Source: Aspidiotus rigidus (lineage: Eukaryota; Arthropoda; Insecta; Hemiptera; Diaspididae). Taken from it: DNA of 64,000 nucleotides. The stretch lies in the NCBI GenBank assembly GCA_035079385.1, contig JAVHKY010000052.1:3100001-3164000 (forward strand), written 5' to 3'. How positions within the stretch are numbered: the first letter of the stretch is position 1; every line of letters starts with the position of its first letter. The position numbers and the translations under genes were made by a program. Below are positions 10,102-24,499 of this stretch, one piece after another. The notes under the pieces are model-generated. The model was given only the letters and a program-made list of their open reading frames with translations, searched no databases and had not been told where the DNA came from.

Positions 10102-13100
10102 CATAGGAACAGTTCACGAATGATTCACAGATGGGACCAGGAGTGGGCACAAATCACTCATTATTGAATTGAATCATGTTTTAAATGCAGAACTCATCTA
10201 TGTTAACGATCTGGATAATGGGAGATTGATGGTCTCCACACATAGGACAAAAATTTACATTTGGTTCTCGTCAGCAGGACTGACGCCCAGTAATACCGAT
10301 GGTATTGCTGTAAACATTGATTTATGAGACTATCAATCGAACACATTTACCTAAACCGTAACAGGCGAATACAAACACCATAACAATAATTACTCACCAT
10401 CGGGTTCAAGTTTCATTTTTTTTGGTTTGTTCAATAACTCAGCTCTCATATCGCGTACCATTATCATGTGGTTGAAAATGAACAGAACAAATGCGGCACG
10501 AATCAGGGTTGAAATTACGCTTTTGACGGGCTTTTTGAAGCCATATTTTACAAATTTCCGGGTTTTTCGGAAATGTATGATAAACTATTTTATCATTTTA
10601 TTTCGTTTTCTTCAAGCTGTTGTTGCATACTGCTACCGCTCATCGAGATTCTAGCTCAGAAATCAATAACCTTTTGGACAACCGGAAGCAAAACCGGAAG
10701 TGTCCGGAAATAAGACTCTAAATGAGAACTACTTGTTATGTCACTCACCTATCGCTCCAAAATGATCGTTTTTAACAAACTTGATACGTTGAGGAGTCTT
10801 TCAATACCTTACAACAAACCAAAATAATTTAAACACGCCATGCGCCTCGGTATTCCGGTCTCTTGGTTCTTTTTTTTCTAATTGACTGTTACGTGACGGA
10901 AATGTATATTTTCTAATTTTTTTCAAAAGATCAAGAGCTTCTTTTCCTATTAAGATGTAGAGCTCAAGAAATCTCGATTTTTTCTATGTCAAGTTCTGGA
11001 AACCAAGAGGTCTGGATCTTTGTTCCACTCAGATCTGGAATCTGAGAGACTTAATATTTACACATACGGTAGGTATATAATTACCATTAAGGAAGTATCA
11101 AGAAGAAACTTTTTTGAAGACTGCAAAAATTTGAAAAATGCTATGAAAAAAAAATCATAGGTGACACAGAATAATATGTAATACGTGCAGTATTAATCAA
11201 ACGATATACATTATCTCATCATCAATATTCACTCTTGACGAAGACTGTACGAGAAATAAAATTTGCTAGGAAAAAATGAAACCTCAAGAGACAGAGAATG
11301 TATATCTTAATGAAAAACTTCCTGAAATTTAGAAATTGCCATGCGAACATAAAATCTTGAGTAACAGAGAATGTATGTATTACTTGAGTGACGTCACAAC
11401 ACATTTTTCCGATGAGAATTTTTTTTTTCCCCTTTTTTTTTTTGCAATTGCAATTTAAGGGCTCTCGCCTTGTCAGAGGCAAGAGCCCCAAAAAGGAAAA
11501 TTCAATGAAAAATAACTGATTAACGGACAGAATATTGTTCAACTCCATGTATTTAATCGGCCCTGTTTACATCAGCGGTCTCGCCGTGACGTCATAAACA
11601 CTTCGACACTCCCGGCCTCACCCACACCAAATTTTGAGCAGACCTATTTGTACATTGCATTGACTATATAGAACTTTGTGTGGACTGATACAACAAACGC
11701 GTTTAGTGAAGCGGTTATCGTGCAGCAAGGGAGGTAACTTGTAGGATAAAAGTAAGGAGGATTGCATCCAGCGTTGACCCGTAGCCCCTTGACGAATTGT
11801 GTTATGTTGTGAGTGCAACCTGCTCAACAATACCCCTGAACAAATGTATTCCCTCTGCCTCCCTTCCACACATATCGGCTTCATTGATGGCTTCTCAAGT
11901 CAGTCCATACGAAGTATGTATATAGTCAAAGTATTCGTACGTCTATTGATCTTGGAGCTTGATAACATTGTCAAAATTAGCTAGAACGTTAAGATAAACC
12001 CTGATAAATAATCAGTGCGTACCGTTGGACTGTAGTTTAGTATTAGAAAAATAATCGCAAACGCGATTTCGAACGACTATTACCAAGCGCAAATATTTTT
12101 CGATAGGTAAGATGAAATTTTGAAACCAATTTTTCAAACGAGTTTAAATTTGTTTGCGAAAGAAAATGATTATATTCGTACATTACAATTCTCCTGTTGG
12201 ATGATAGCTATGAAATCAAAGAGCTAAGGTCTGGCGAAAATTCATTCTTCGATACTCACCGCAAAAATAAGCAAGTGGAGAGTTGTACTTTGGAACAATA
12301 TTTATTTACTTATGTACCTATACGCGAGTATTTGTTATAAACTCTTCGTGGATAGCGTGGCTTTTGTTTGCCGACAAAACGAGAGGAAAATGAGTCGTTG
12401 GAGGCGCAACAATTTTAGCTTCCCCTACATGTGAATTATCGTAGGTACGTGAAGAGTCCTTTATTAATGGACGTGAATGCGCCAGGATTTTCGCGCTTTA
12501 TTTATGCTTGTTGCTGAAGGCGATCGACTCGCTTTATTAAATTACGAACACGTATTATAGGCTTGTAGGAACAAACGAAAGAGAGAAATTCGCACAGTAT
12601 TCTACACAGTTGGTTGCGGGAACACTCGAATGCAAATACGTCAGTCACTCAGTAATGGACTTGATATAGAATAAATGACGCGTCAACGACGGCCGAGAAG
12701 GCAGATATAAAAGGATAAAGTGACAAATATCCTGTGACCATGTTAATCATAATTATCGTTATTACGCTATAAAGGTTTTTCATCCTATCAGTTCGGCTCA
12801 CTATTAATGAGGCGGACTCCCATGGCGCGCACAGTGTACACACAAAAACGATGTCAAATATTCTGTGCTTTCAGTTTCGAATTACATATTACAATATTGA
12901 ACGAACTTTTCGTTACTTGCTTCTCACATATCCTTTTATTCGTTCATTTTTTTTTCTTCTTTTTCTTTTTCTTTTTCTTCTTCTTCTTCTTCTTCTTCTT
13001 CTTTTCAAGTTGATATAACTAGGATGAAATTCATGGCTCTCCGAAAGTAAATTTTATAACAATTAAATGTTTTATGAGCGTAATCAAATCGATAGTGGCG

Positions 13101-14330
13101 CGCAGGCAAAGTAAATCATTTTGCAATAAATATATTTTCTTAGTCAAAAGTTCCAACACACAAAATTTATTGAGCCATTTAACTCCCAAGAGCTCACTCG
13201 CTGTATACTATAGGTCAAGATGACTAGCTCGTAGGGCCTCATTCGCTCCACTCGTTTGTCTTCAATCGGGGTCCAGTGTAAGTTTAGTATACTGAATGTT
13301 GTTGAAGAACGAAAAATTAGCATTCACAGAAAAGTCGAGAAAAAAGATAATTCACAGCCTTTTAATTAAACGATCAGATAGGTACAACAAATTCGCAGCG
13401 ACAAATAAACGGTTAAAACGAAGAGACTTCAAAATATGCACTAACGTACGTTTGTTCGATGTACACGTAGAAACGACCCGTCTTATCATCTTATCTGTTC
13501 TACGAGTACCCCTCCAATGTCCGGCAGTCGGGATGAAGTTTCAACAAATGTTAAGCTGACTGAGGATATATCCAATGAATTGCGTCACTCATTTTTTTAT
13601 TTTTAACGTACTTCGTGTCTATTCTCTCCCCCCCCCCATCTCAAAAATATATGCGTCTGGACGGGTCCGGGTCTCCAGGCGTCTGGGAGTCCGTATGACC
13701 ATAACCTTGGGACTTGCAAAAGACAACGGCTATAGGTTCCGTCGAAATGTCGAATAAACTTTCGTGTAACAAAATAGTATGGCAACAAAAGCAAGTTCTA
13801 ATTTTTCTTCATTTTAAAAAATTTATTGAATAGGTACCTACTCGGATTCATATTTTTAATTCCTATTCTGAGTTTTCTGGCCAGTTTATCAGTCGCAACA
13901 TAATGGATACTGTTTCTTAAGGGGAATATTAAATAGCACAATATAAAAAAAGTGGATGCACAGAATTCAGATTATGGTAAAGAAAAAGTATAATCTGTGC
14001 GAAATGATGAGAGTAGGTCCCAAAAATATTATACCTAGTTTAACACGATATATGCGAGTATGCACGCGGGTAATTCTATATAAAACTAATCGATTTTTGC
14101 GTTACCATGAAACAATTAATTGCTTCGAAGAAAACATTTTGAGAGGTATTTGCTTCGTAACTACAAATATTTAGAATTGAGCAGTGACAAATTCAAAGAA
14201 GATATTATCAATGAATATGATATTTTATTGACTGCTAATGGTTGCTCTAGGTACGTCATCAACAAGGTTTTGAACTTCGAAAAAGAAAATACTTGTTATC
14301 AGAATGATAGTAGGTACGTAGCGTTGTAGA
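10102..14330. other. non-coding stretch with simple repeats
   Basis: No gene found. It holds a small hairpin at about 11458-11491 (GGGCTCT/AGAGCCC arms), a pyrimidine tract with (TTC)n at about 12947-13006 and a C9 run near 13630. The longest open frames lack recognisable domains. Confidence 0.5.
12947..13006. repeat. T-rich / (TTC)n microsatellite
   Basis: A pure pyrimidine tract ending in about ten TTC units. Confidence 0.9.
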
Positions 14331-14332
14331 TT

Positions 14333-14690
14333 TTGTGGAATACTTTCAGAACCAGAGGATGGATCAAATAGGTTATTTAGCGCTGTTGTAGGACCGAGAG
14401 AAGCCAGAGGAAGGATCACGATGAGCACCGTCTTGTCGATCCTCCTATATGGAGCCCCACTACGGGCCCCGGCCGATTTGATGAAGATACCATACAGGAG
14501 GAGAGAGATGGTAAAGATCCAACGAAGAGCTGCGCTAAGGTGTGTTAGTGCCTATCGTACTGTCTCGACGGAGACTTTTTGTATATTAGCACGTTCACCA
14601 CCAATCGAGCTCCTTGCTGAGGAGAGAGCTGTGGTGTTTAAAGGGAAAAAAAACGATACCGACCAATCAAGAGGTTTTACGGTTCAAGCA
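14333..14690 (+). pseudogene. R1-like non-LTR retrotransposon RT fragment
   Basis: The plus strand encodes MSTVLSILLYGAPLRAPADL, then VKIQRRAALRCVSAYRTVS and SPPIELLAEERAVVFK. This is the post-palm and thumb signature of R1/LOA-type RTs (LLYGAP, QR..ALR..YRTVS, PPi.LLa.ER). The frame opens upstream with NRLFSAVVGPREARGR and decays after about 14690. There is no catalytic palm and no endonuclease, so it is a short dead fragment. A matching C-terminal zinc-finger fragment lies at about 20832-20922, but I cannot show that they came from one insertion. Confidence 0.75.
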
Positions 14691-15809
14691 GGAGGCCAGG
14701 CGCTCGATTCATTGAATCAAGTGTATAATTGTAAATTTTAGCTTTCCGAAGGTCTTCTAAAATTTCTTCATAGTTACGGTATGACGACGCTCTATGCTTT
14801 ACCTCAACATATCATTCTATCTATCTTAAAGATAACTTTGCCAAGTTCGCGTATGAAGCGATATATGAATTTTTCTTTTGTAAGATTAAGTCCTTTAATA
14901 TTATTCGCCCCATCATACGTGCTTATGGTATGTTTCCTCATATCCGTGTTTATATATTTCCCTTTCTGACACGCACTCGTGAAAAATAATAATCTCACGA
15001 AATCCGCAGCTACTACTTTTACGCTAATTCTGTCCTCGTGGAGTCTATTTAGATGATTCACGAGATGATATGCATTGCATAAAGTGAATTTACGTTATAC
15101 TTCACATGTGACACGACGCGTGTGCTTGTTGCAGCAATATCATTTGTTGTGCACAACATGATGCCATTCTCTATTCCCATATTAAGTGAAAAATTCATTT
15201 CAGAGGTGCTACGAGAACTGATGCGCATAAAACCATGAAGGTTCATCATAAAACGTGGCTGAAGTCGTGTTATCATTGCTCTCAATTACATAGATAAGCT
15301 GCTTCAAAGTATAGAAGACCAAAAAATAAATTAGCTATCCATAAATAAGCCCTAGCTACTAATCTTTCAACAATGATGAAGCGTTATTTCACGAACGCTA
15401 TTCATACCGTATATTACGATGGACCGAAGTCGAGACCTGTATCGTTGTTGTATTTGTACACCGCGTCTGTTTGGTAGATATTTAGATTTTAAAGGTAAGA
15501 GCTAACTTGACACGTAAAGGCTGTATTACAGCAAAAAACGGACTATTTCATCAATATTTTGCCAGTTGCAATGATTAAGGAGACGGTTGAACAGTAGGTA
15601 AAAAGCCTGCCGTACCCCATATATAGACGGATAAGATACGCTCAGTCATTTTCTGTATGAGAAACCGGATGTAATTTTCACATTTCTCTCTCGAACCCTG
15701 TATTTTTTCTTCGGTAGTTTCAAAACTCGACGACTATAACTTGCAGCTTATTTTGTTAACTGCTCGGGATATTGTCTTCATGAACTGTATTAATCGAAGA
15801 AGCTAGCAG

Positions 15810-16110
15810 TGAACCTGTTTTATGGGGGTTTCTTTGATTATACTTTTTGTAAATAAAGATTAAACTTTGTTTCTCACTACCATGGGAGCTTAAACTCGAA
15901 AGTCCACATTTCTCCGAGTGCCCTCCCTCTATGAAGTACAGCTCAATACTCAAAATATTTGAAGTCCGACTCCCATCATATTTGTATAATTTGATAGTCG
16001 ACATTTTCCCAAATCCCCTTCCTATTTCCTGTAACTCCGGGGTCGAACTCAATATTTAAAATTTTTACGTCTCGCTCCTATTGTATATAGCTTGGAAGTC
16101 GAAATTTTCC
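15810..16110. repeat. dispersed repeat with degenerate ~40-bp units (copy 1)
   Basis: Starts GAACCTGTTTTATGGGGGTTT and continues as several degenerate units built on TATCATATATAGCT, then CGAAATTTTTCCAAGTC, then a C-rich stretch. The first 120 bp align well with 24205-24320, and the unit theme recurs at 50012-50905 and 52160-52620. Confidence 0.7.
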
Positions 16111-16548
16111 AAGTCGCGACGGCCAGCGCCCGTCATTTTTCTTCGTTCTAGCCTGTTCCCTCTATTAAATAGGTTCTCTCTTGAAAACCAGCCATACTCC
16201 TAACGCATTACATCAGTCTGCACGGACGCATGAAACGCTCTTAGTCGTTTTTTGTCTGAGAAACAGATGTCATTTCTCTCTCAAACCCGGTACCTTTTAT
16301 CAAGTGGTTTCAAAATCTGACGACGATATTTACTGATGTATAGTTTACTTGTATCACAAGAAAAGAGCAAATTTTCAAGGAATTATTTTACATTTAAACG
16401 TCTCCTTTTAAAATCTAAAATTCGATTCGTTGCAAAGGAAACTGCAGAGCTTGCAATTTTTATTTACTTTAGTAAAAACACGTAAAATTTGAATAGTCTT
16501 TCTAGACTCATCCAGAGCGATCGGTTTAAATTCTCTCACTCTCACTCT

Positions 16549-17627
<1,079 letters not shown>

Positions 17628-17631
<4 letters not shown>

Positions 17632-17659
17632 TGATGTCGCGTGAGCGACGAAACGTCGG
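17628..17659 (+). ncRNA. hammerhead-ribozyme-like motif of the PLE
   Basis: CTGATGA is followed by one extra T, stem II GTCGC/GCGAC closed by GTGA, then GAAA and CGTC. The ACGU after GAA is self-complementary, as in the short stem III hammerheads reported for PLEs. Flanking CC and GG could start stem I, which looks weak here. Self-cleavage activity is inferred, not shown. Confidence 0.7.
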
Positions 17660-17716
17660 TTTTTATTTAAAATAAAAATTTGAAAAATAGTGGTATTAAG
17701 TGCCGTTCTTCGTTTT

Positions 17717-18097
17717 TTAATTAATATACGTACTTATAGGTACCACGTGTAAACTTCTCTCTTCGTTATACCAATCGACAACTACACTTTTGCTCCGACC
17801 AGTCCATTGAGTGATATTGACGGCAGGAACCAAATGTTCCCAATACCATACTAACTTCACAATATTACTGAGAGAGAAACCCAGGGTGTAGTTGTCTATA
17901 GTGGAGCTCTCTTCAGTGATTGTGTACCCACTCTTATTACTCTCGTTTCGCTTGGTTTTCTGTTTGCCTTTACGTTTGGGTTCTTTGCTGGTGTTGTACT
18001 CAATTGTGGGTTCAACAAATACATCTTCTTCAAAACTGACCTGGGCATTAAACCGTGGTCTATGGTAGTTTTGTATCTCGTTGGTTAAGCAATTCAT
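17717..18097 (-). pseudogene. Merlin/IS1016-like transposase N-terminal fragment
   Basis: A 126-residue minus-strand frame starts at an ATG and includes LGFSLSNIVKLVWYWEHL, then a GRSKSVVVDWYNEERS segment. This resembles the helix-turn-helix region before the DDE domain in Merlin (ISXO2/IS1595-like) transposases, where the pattern S..TVVDWYNFCRE is typical. The catalytic domain is absent: the frame ends where the PLE tail begins, so it is probably truncated by that insertion. Its start overlaps by 38 bases the end of the upstream coiled-coil frame in another register. The family call rests on a short motif and is moderate. Confidence 0.5.
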
Positions 18098-19138
18098 CCC
18101 TGTTTTTACGGGCCTGGTTGAGGCGCTGTTGCCAATTACTTATTCGTCGTTCATTCTGCTGCGTGTTGCTAGCAGTTAAGTTGCGCAATTTATCTTTCTC
18201 AGATTTTAGGGCTTTCATGTCCTCTTGCAAGGTTGCAATAATTTCATCTCTGCTATTGTGTAGTGAGTTGTTAGCTTCCCTAGCTTTAAGGTCCTCACGT
18301 AATGTCTCTATGAGGCTTTGAAGGGTGTTAATGCTTCGCCTCTGTGATTGGGTTTCTGTTATGAGTTCATTATGTAGTTCTTGAAGATTTTCAAGCTGCT
18401 CTTTAAGGGCATCCCTCTCTATTGTTATGGCAAGTAAACTATCTTGCATTGTACCAGTTTTTGGTAGCTTAGTCAAGGGTGTGCTAAATGTTGAGTCGAC
18501 GCTACTTGAGTGATGAGGGCGCTTGCTGGCCTCCGTTAATGTTGAGTCATGACTGGTATTGTCACCAGTGTTATTATGGACCTCTGTGTGTAGTTCTTCA
18601 TTTGTATTTTCTATTGTGGTGAGCTTGTTCTTAGCAGCCTCACTTTTTTTATATAGTTCCCGGAGCTTGGAGAGGATATCTTTTGTTTCAATATTTCTCC
18701 GGGTTTTATATTTTTCATCGTCTTCTACAGGTTTGCGTTTAGGGTTCCAACTAGAGATGCCCAATTCAGTCCAGCAGTTATAACCCATATCTCGGAGTTT
18801 TTTTGCCATTACAGGGTGCACCAAGCCATACTTTTGTATGTATTCAAGAAGTTTTTGGTAAGAGTTTTGCGCATTATATTCCGATTGCTTTTCAGCCTCA
18901 ATAGTATGGTGATTACCAACTATTGGTAGGGTGGGGTGCACATTGGATGTGGGGTTATTACTGTATAGAATTGTTTCTTGCAGGCCGGTCCGCTGTTCCA
19001 ACCCCGCTGCTTGGTCCAGTGGTTGGGCGGTGGGGTCTAAGGCCTCATTGCTTGTTAACGACCGATGGGAGGCTGAGTGCCTCACCTCACCAACTGCCGA
19101 TTGTGGGACTCCTAACCCACCAATTTGATCCTTTTTTT
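18060..19138 (-). CDS. coiled-coil protein of unknown function, probably element-encoded
   Basis: The frame is open from about 19138 to a TAG at 18060. There is no ATG near its 5' end; the first in-frame ATG encodes MAKKLRDMGYNCW near 18813, so the start is unknown. The N-terminal third is polar and low in complexity. A conserved-looking block follows (YQKLLEYIQKYGLVHPVMAKKL...), then a Ser/Thr-rich spacer and a long Glu/Lys/Leu coiled coil to the C-terminus. I recognise no domain. It lies directly upstream of, and overlaps, the Merlin-like fragment on the same strand, so both may belong to one mobile element. The GC-richer DNA upstream (19160-19740) could be its leader. A host gene exon is the alternative. 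Confidence 0.4.
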
Positions 19139-19159
19139 TACCAGCCGTGTCTGTTGTAA

Positions 19160-20825
19160 ATTATATGGATTGCAATACTTGCAGACCGATCTTCCACACT
19201 TCACAGCTGCTTGGTCCTGTGATGTGTGTGTTACTCAAAGAGTGAGGGGTGAGTGAGTTAGTTCTCCTTCCGGCTTCGGGTTACAGGAGGGCGCAAGATT
19301 TCCACTCCCAAGCAAGAACCCTGTGACTCTGAAGTGGTGGTGACACTCCAAATCAGTGGATGTGGGAGTGTAGGAGAGGAAAGGATAAGAAGGGGATTTG
19401 AGGGATGGATGTAGGAGGGTGGGGAATATGCAGTAGGACTGCTGCAGGAGCCATGCTGCTATTGGCTAGACAATGAACTGCGCTCGACATGCCCAGAACA
19501 CTTGTTTCCAGGTGAACCCGTAGGACAGAGGGATGGTGGTGGCACACTGGGTTGTGAGCTACACTCGCCCCAAAGCCAACTTGGTATGTAGAGCGGAACA
19601 GGCCATGTCGTGAGCCTCCACACCACGGCAAGGTAGTAGCTAGACTTGACAAGGCCACAGTTATGTTTTACACACTAGCAGTGTGCCTCCCCCCTTGACC
19701 CCGCCCCCGTGGAGGAAATATCAGAACTTGTGTAGAGGAGTGTATCAACCATCAGCGCACAAGTTTGAGTGATAAAATAATTTGCTATGGCCATCGTGGA
19801 TGCCTCTTCAAAGTTCAAATTTTTTCACTCGATTTCTAATAAGTCTTTGCCTCCTACTATACTCAGGTAATGTCAAGTAAGAACCTACCCCGTAAAGTGG
19901 AGACGACACAAAACTACTCGATATGCGTCTCTCTGCATATTAGATTTCGTTCACGTGAGCGCAAACCAGTCACTTTCCTTGTAGAATTTGGTATGATTCA
20001 CCTGTCAAAGATGAGGCTGAGACAGTTCTGGTGCGTGAAGAAATGGGTTACAGAATTTTTTTCGTATCTCTGTCGCTAAGTGAATAGAAAATGAAGTCTT
20101 AAAATTGCATAACTGAGATTATTTGTCGACAAATATCTACCTATCTACTTGCGCTTCAGCACACATCGAATAAATAATAATATTTTCAAAGGATTCAGAA
20201 AAAGACTATTCGTGTATTTTCTTTAGACGAAGAAAAGAGAAAAGAAGAAGAAAAAAAAAAGAATCTCCGTTTAATCCGTTTTATTGTTTTCATTTTTGTC
20301 GCATAGAAGTTGTCCTAGTTTTCCTCGACAATTATTTCTCAACAGTAAATTTTGAATCTCTCGTAAATCTTCGTATCTACTTAAAATTTCTCTAAACAAG
20401 AAAATACACACACCCACAAAAACAAAGGGGGGAAAAAAAGTAAACAGGGATTTCGAAGCAAGAAGTATGAAGAATTCTGCTTCCTGAAGATTTTTTTTTT
20501 TTTTTACAATACGTAAATTAATTAACTTAATTAATTCGACTTCAATTACAAAGTGGATATTTACAGGTATATAATTCAACTTTGCGAATAATAATACAGA
20601 GAGGATATTATTATAAACGAAGGAAATATTGAAGAGGAAATTCTGAATTTAATGAAAATTAATTTCGTATGATGAAAGCAAAGAAGTTCTACAACAGTAA
20701 TGAAAATTTCCGGTCTTCTTTGTCCAATGAACTGAACTTCAGTAGGTAAGACGGAGGCCATTTTATTCACGACCCATCTAAAGTGGTACGTATCGAGCCG
20801 GTTACGTACTCCAGAAGAAATATCA
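19160..20825. other. no gene recognised; GC-rich leader-like part then AT-rich DNA
   Basis: 19160-19740 is clearly richer in GC than its surroundings and may be the 5' region of the minus-strand element at 18060. From there to 20825 I see only AT-rich non-coding sequence and homopolymer runs. Confidence 0.4.
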
Positions 20826-20831
20826 TTAAAG

Positions 20832-20922
20832 TTGTGCAACAGTCGTGTTCACAGCGAGATGATGGACTACAGCACACCTTCTTTGAGTGTGAGACGTGGA
20901 GGTGTAAGTGGAGTTTGTGATC
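20832..20922 (+). pseudogene. C-terminal zinc-finger fragment of an R1-like non-LTR element
   Basis: The plus strand encodes CSQRDDGLQHTFFECETWRC before a stop. The pattern C...(D/E)...H(T)xFxC..W matches the tail of R1/LOA-type RT proteins. It is a short relic; the link to 14333-14690 is only suggestive. Confidence 0.5.
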
Positions 20923-20924
20923 GG

Positions 20925-23455
20925 CGAAGATGAAGAACTCACCCGAAATCATCTGGTTTCATGCATGCTCAGAAGCACGATGGCATATCACGTATCTACA
21001 TTTTCTGCTAAGGTAATAATAAAGGAGGCAATGAATGCGCGCCATCAGATGTAGAGTCCCGTTATGGCCTCTCACACCTGTGTGTACCATTCTCCATGCT
21101 GCTGCTGCTGCTGCCACCAGTATCAGCATCACACCAAACACTAGGCGCTCAGGAGCTAGGGAGCTAGGGAGCGTCAACAAAAAGAAAGCAAGCCCAAAAC
21201 AAAACGCCAACCACAAGAACTAGGAGATTGGAAGGAAAAAACCCCCGTCTGAGAGGTCAGAGTCGTGTAGCACTGCTGGTGAGCTCCTCGGGAGCTCTCA
21301 GCGCTCGCTAAAATGTCTGGTGAGAGAGCAGATACACACGCATCCATGATACAGGATTTCTTGAATTCCAGGCCTCTCGGTCAGTAGGGTAGACTCCTGT
21401 AGTGGCCTCATTGACGGCCGTTGCACAGCGCTTGGACCTCAGAGAAAATGGAGCCGAGCCACTCTCAATGCGAGCCCTCCAGACTAGGTGGATACCGGTA
21501 CTGGAGGTGCTGTGTGTGGGGGACCACCTTGAAAGTGCGTGCAAAGTCATACGAGTACGCTTCTATTTCAAATACGATTATTTGTCTACAATTTTCTGAC
21601 AAGTATGGGCACAACATTTGAGTTGATCTTCCGAGTACTATTTATGATCTAATTTTGGTTTCCGCCTCCATGTTGTAACTTGACATGCGTCATGGCATGT
21701 TCCAGTATATGGAGGTTGTTTTTTGTGTAATTAATGGTTTGCCATTGCCTCGCCCGCAAAAAGTCGCATTAGATTCCAATCGCCTCGGAAAATAGGGAGG
21801 AAATTTGTCCACCGTTTGTCGTTTAGTAATCCGACGCACTTCTTAATTGACAGTAAAGGCTTCGAAAATTACGACTCAATTGAACTTGAATTTGGTAGAT
21901 CTCCACAGTAGTATTAAACAAGTCTTAATAATTTTGAATTGTCACAAGTGTACACCGAAAATCATATTTCTAAGTATTAATGAACTAACGGATTACACAG
22001 CGCGTAAACCGAAATTGATAACGTATTGACGCGATTAGGGTGTGTGACTTCTGCGAATAATGCTCGTATTCGACGTCTATTTTCGGGAGCATCATCGCAC
22101 AGTAATTAACATTAAGGGATGCAAAACTAGCTCATGCGAATGATTACCGGGACAGATGTGTTCATGTATGATCTTGAGCGAAGCGTGCGGAGGTGAATTC
22201 AATTCATCACACGCTCTAAAGGCAACGACGTACATATTGGCCTATCATGCTGTTGAAAATGGTCGACACAGAATATTACCGTGTTCATTTGTACGACGGT
22301 GCTTTGGTTTAGCTGGAGGTAACACTTTAATTAATTTCAGTCTACTTTTCGAACGAGAATACTGATTTACAGCCTGAGTACAATATTGTTCGCAAGCAGT
22401 CGAAACGCAAATTGACCTACAGGAATCTTTTTGACTCGTTCATTCATATGCTTACAACAAAATGCAGTCGTCCTAAGAAATGACAGCAAGAAATATACTG
22501 CCGTGCTTGGTAAAAAATCAGTCAGCGCTAATTTTGAAATTCCACATAAGAAAAAGACAAAGACGTACGTTTAATTTGAGAATTTTATGTCCGTAACTTA
22601 TACGGGAATCCCATTAATTGAAACAAGGAAAGAAGGAAAAAAATTACTAGATATGCTCTTAACTGTAAATTGCTGTACGCCCTCAACCTGATATACATTT
22701 TAATTTGCTATTATCGGCCTTCTACAAGAATTTTTCAGTTTCCCTGATACACATTAAAACGGTAAATTAAGTTTCGTCTACGACACTTATCTCCGAAGCA
22801 AAAAATTCATAAAGGTCTTTTCTTGGTGTATAGTGGGAGACAAGAACGTGGGGGAAAATACGCCTAATTAGCACGCCTCGACCGCTCGAGAAGATCGATT
22901 TATTTGTTGTACGGAGGGCTCTTTCAAAGATTTAAATTGAACGGATTTGTGTATATTAATTTTTTTCCCTTCTGTTGCGTGTTCGTGTGAATTCTGAAAA
23001 CACGTGATTTATCTACATCTCTTCAACGGAGAAAAAGCTACATACCATCATTGTAGTGTTTTCAACGTACCGTGCTGATACTGAAGTCATTGGACGAAGT
23101 CACGTTCGTGTGAAAAATATGTCTCTAATAAGAAAACGAAATTTCGAGAAAATTCATTCAAATCGAGAACAAAATAAGAACTGTTTATCTTCGCCGATCT
23201 AGGTGAACCCAGAATAAAATAGAATATTTAAGAAAAAAAAATCTGGTGGTGCTAATGGAATTCCAACTAAAAAGAATAAAACAAGAATTATGCAATCCAG
23301 GAGTGAGAAATATCCAAATAATTTAGCTGGAAACGAACCACATACTTGATTGAAAACGAAATTTTGTGGCATCAGAACGCCACGTTTGTTCCTAAAAGTC
23401 ATAGGATGAAATACGCTACTCAATAAGATTTTTGGAGATAGCGAAGGTGCTGCCA
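20925..23455. other. no gene recognised
   Basis: Includes a GC-richer patch at about 21030-21560 with a short (CTG)n run near 21101, and several short open frames on both strands. None shows a known domain or convincing exon borders. Confidence 0.4.
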
Positions 23456-23459
23456 AATT

Positions 23460-23745
23460 TGCAAATTTGTATTTTCATCACTTTTCTGAATATTCTTATT
23501 TCAATATGATTAACCGTAATCTACAGAGTCGTTTCAACTCCGTTGGAAACGCATTGGTGAATTACTACGAGTACAGATTAAAATCATCCGGTCCTGGAAC
23601 GAATTGTAGGTGCACACCTTCGGATATGAGACTATAACTTGCTTAAGTCTCGAAAAAAATTCGTCCAGTAGTTTTGGAGAAGACTTGCGGACAAAAGAAA
23701 TCTTGGATGTCTAAATAAATATAAGCCTATGTGTATATAGGTAAG
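23460..23745. repeat. dispersed repeat with RTE/SINE-like tail
   Basis: 23460-23670 aligns with 57785-57985 (shared blocks such as TATTTTCATCACTT, then TATTCTTATTTCAATATGAT, then GAGACTATAACTT). It is followed by TCCAGTAGTTTTGGAGAAG and a GCGGACAAA segment, which resemble the 3' ends of RTE-type retroelements. No coding capacity. Confidence 0.55.
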
Positions 23746-24204
23746 GAAACCGGAGACTTTTTTAGCCTACAAGTGATCTAGGACTTCTAAAACGCCGAGA
23801 AAGTTCATTACTTCCTACCCTGCCCCTGTCAATCTTGCAATGGATGTTACACCTTAATTTTCGAGCTAGAGAAGTCGGCAAAAGAGAGAGCTTCATTGAC
23901 TGAAGCTTCACAATCACTTTTTTCTACACGTCATGCTCAGCCTAGTATTGGTCTGGTATACTGTGGCTCAATACTTCATCAATTCCAAATTCTAGCATCA
24001 CTTAATGCTATCTCCGGCCGCTCTTCTTTTCATCCACTCATAAGTTGTATTCACGCTCTCATCATAACCTATGCAAATTCTATCCCAAGATTCTTCATCC
24101 AGGAATCCAGATACAAAAACATACCGGAAAACGAAAAAAAAAAAAAAAATCGTAGCCCTAGTTAGCTGCTCGAGGTTTCTTTCATTAACCGAGTTAATCA
24201 AGGC

Positions 24205-24490
24205 AAACAGGAAACCTGTTTTGTGAGGGTTTCTTTGTTTATACTTTTTCTAAATAAAGATAGAAATTTGTTCCTCGCTACCTTGGGAGTTTGAGCTTGA
24301 AAGTCCATATTATATATTCCCCCTATCAGATACAGCTCAATATTCGAAATTTTTCCAAGACCTCGTCCTATCATATAGGTATTGTTCGGAGGTCGTAATT
24401 TTTCCAAGTTCCCCTCTTATCATATACAGCTTGGAGGTCGAAAATTTTCCTAGCGTACCACCTATCATATATGGCTGGACGTCGAAATTT
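24205..24490. repeat. dispersed repeat with degenerate ~40-bp units (copy 2)
   Basis: Begins CAGGAAACCTGTTTTGTGAG and repeats the TATCATATA / GGAGGTCGAAATTTTTCC theme three to four times. It is homologous to 15810-16110. Confidence 0.7.
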
Positions 24491-24499
24491 TTCTGAGTG

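Noticed and set aside
21308..21599. Host gene exon in the GC-richer patch
   Set aside because: Open on both strands without domain similarity, consistent splice phase or a partner exon.
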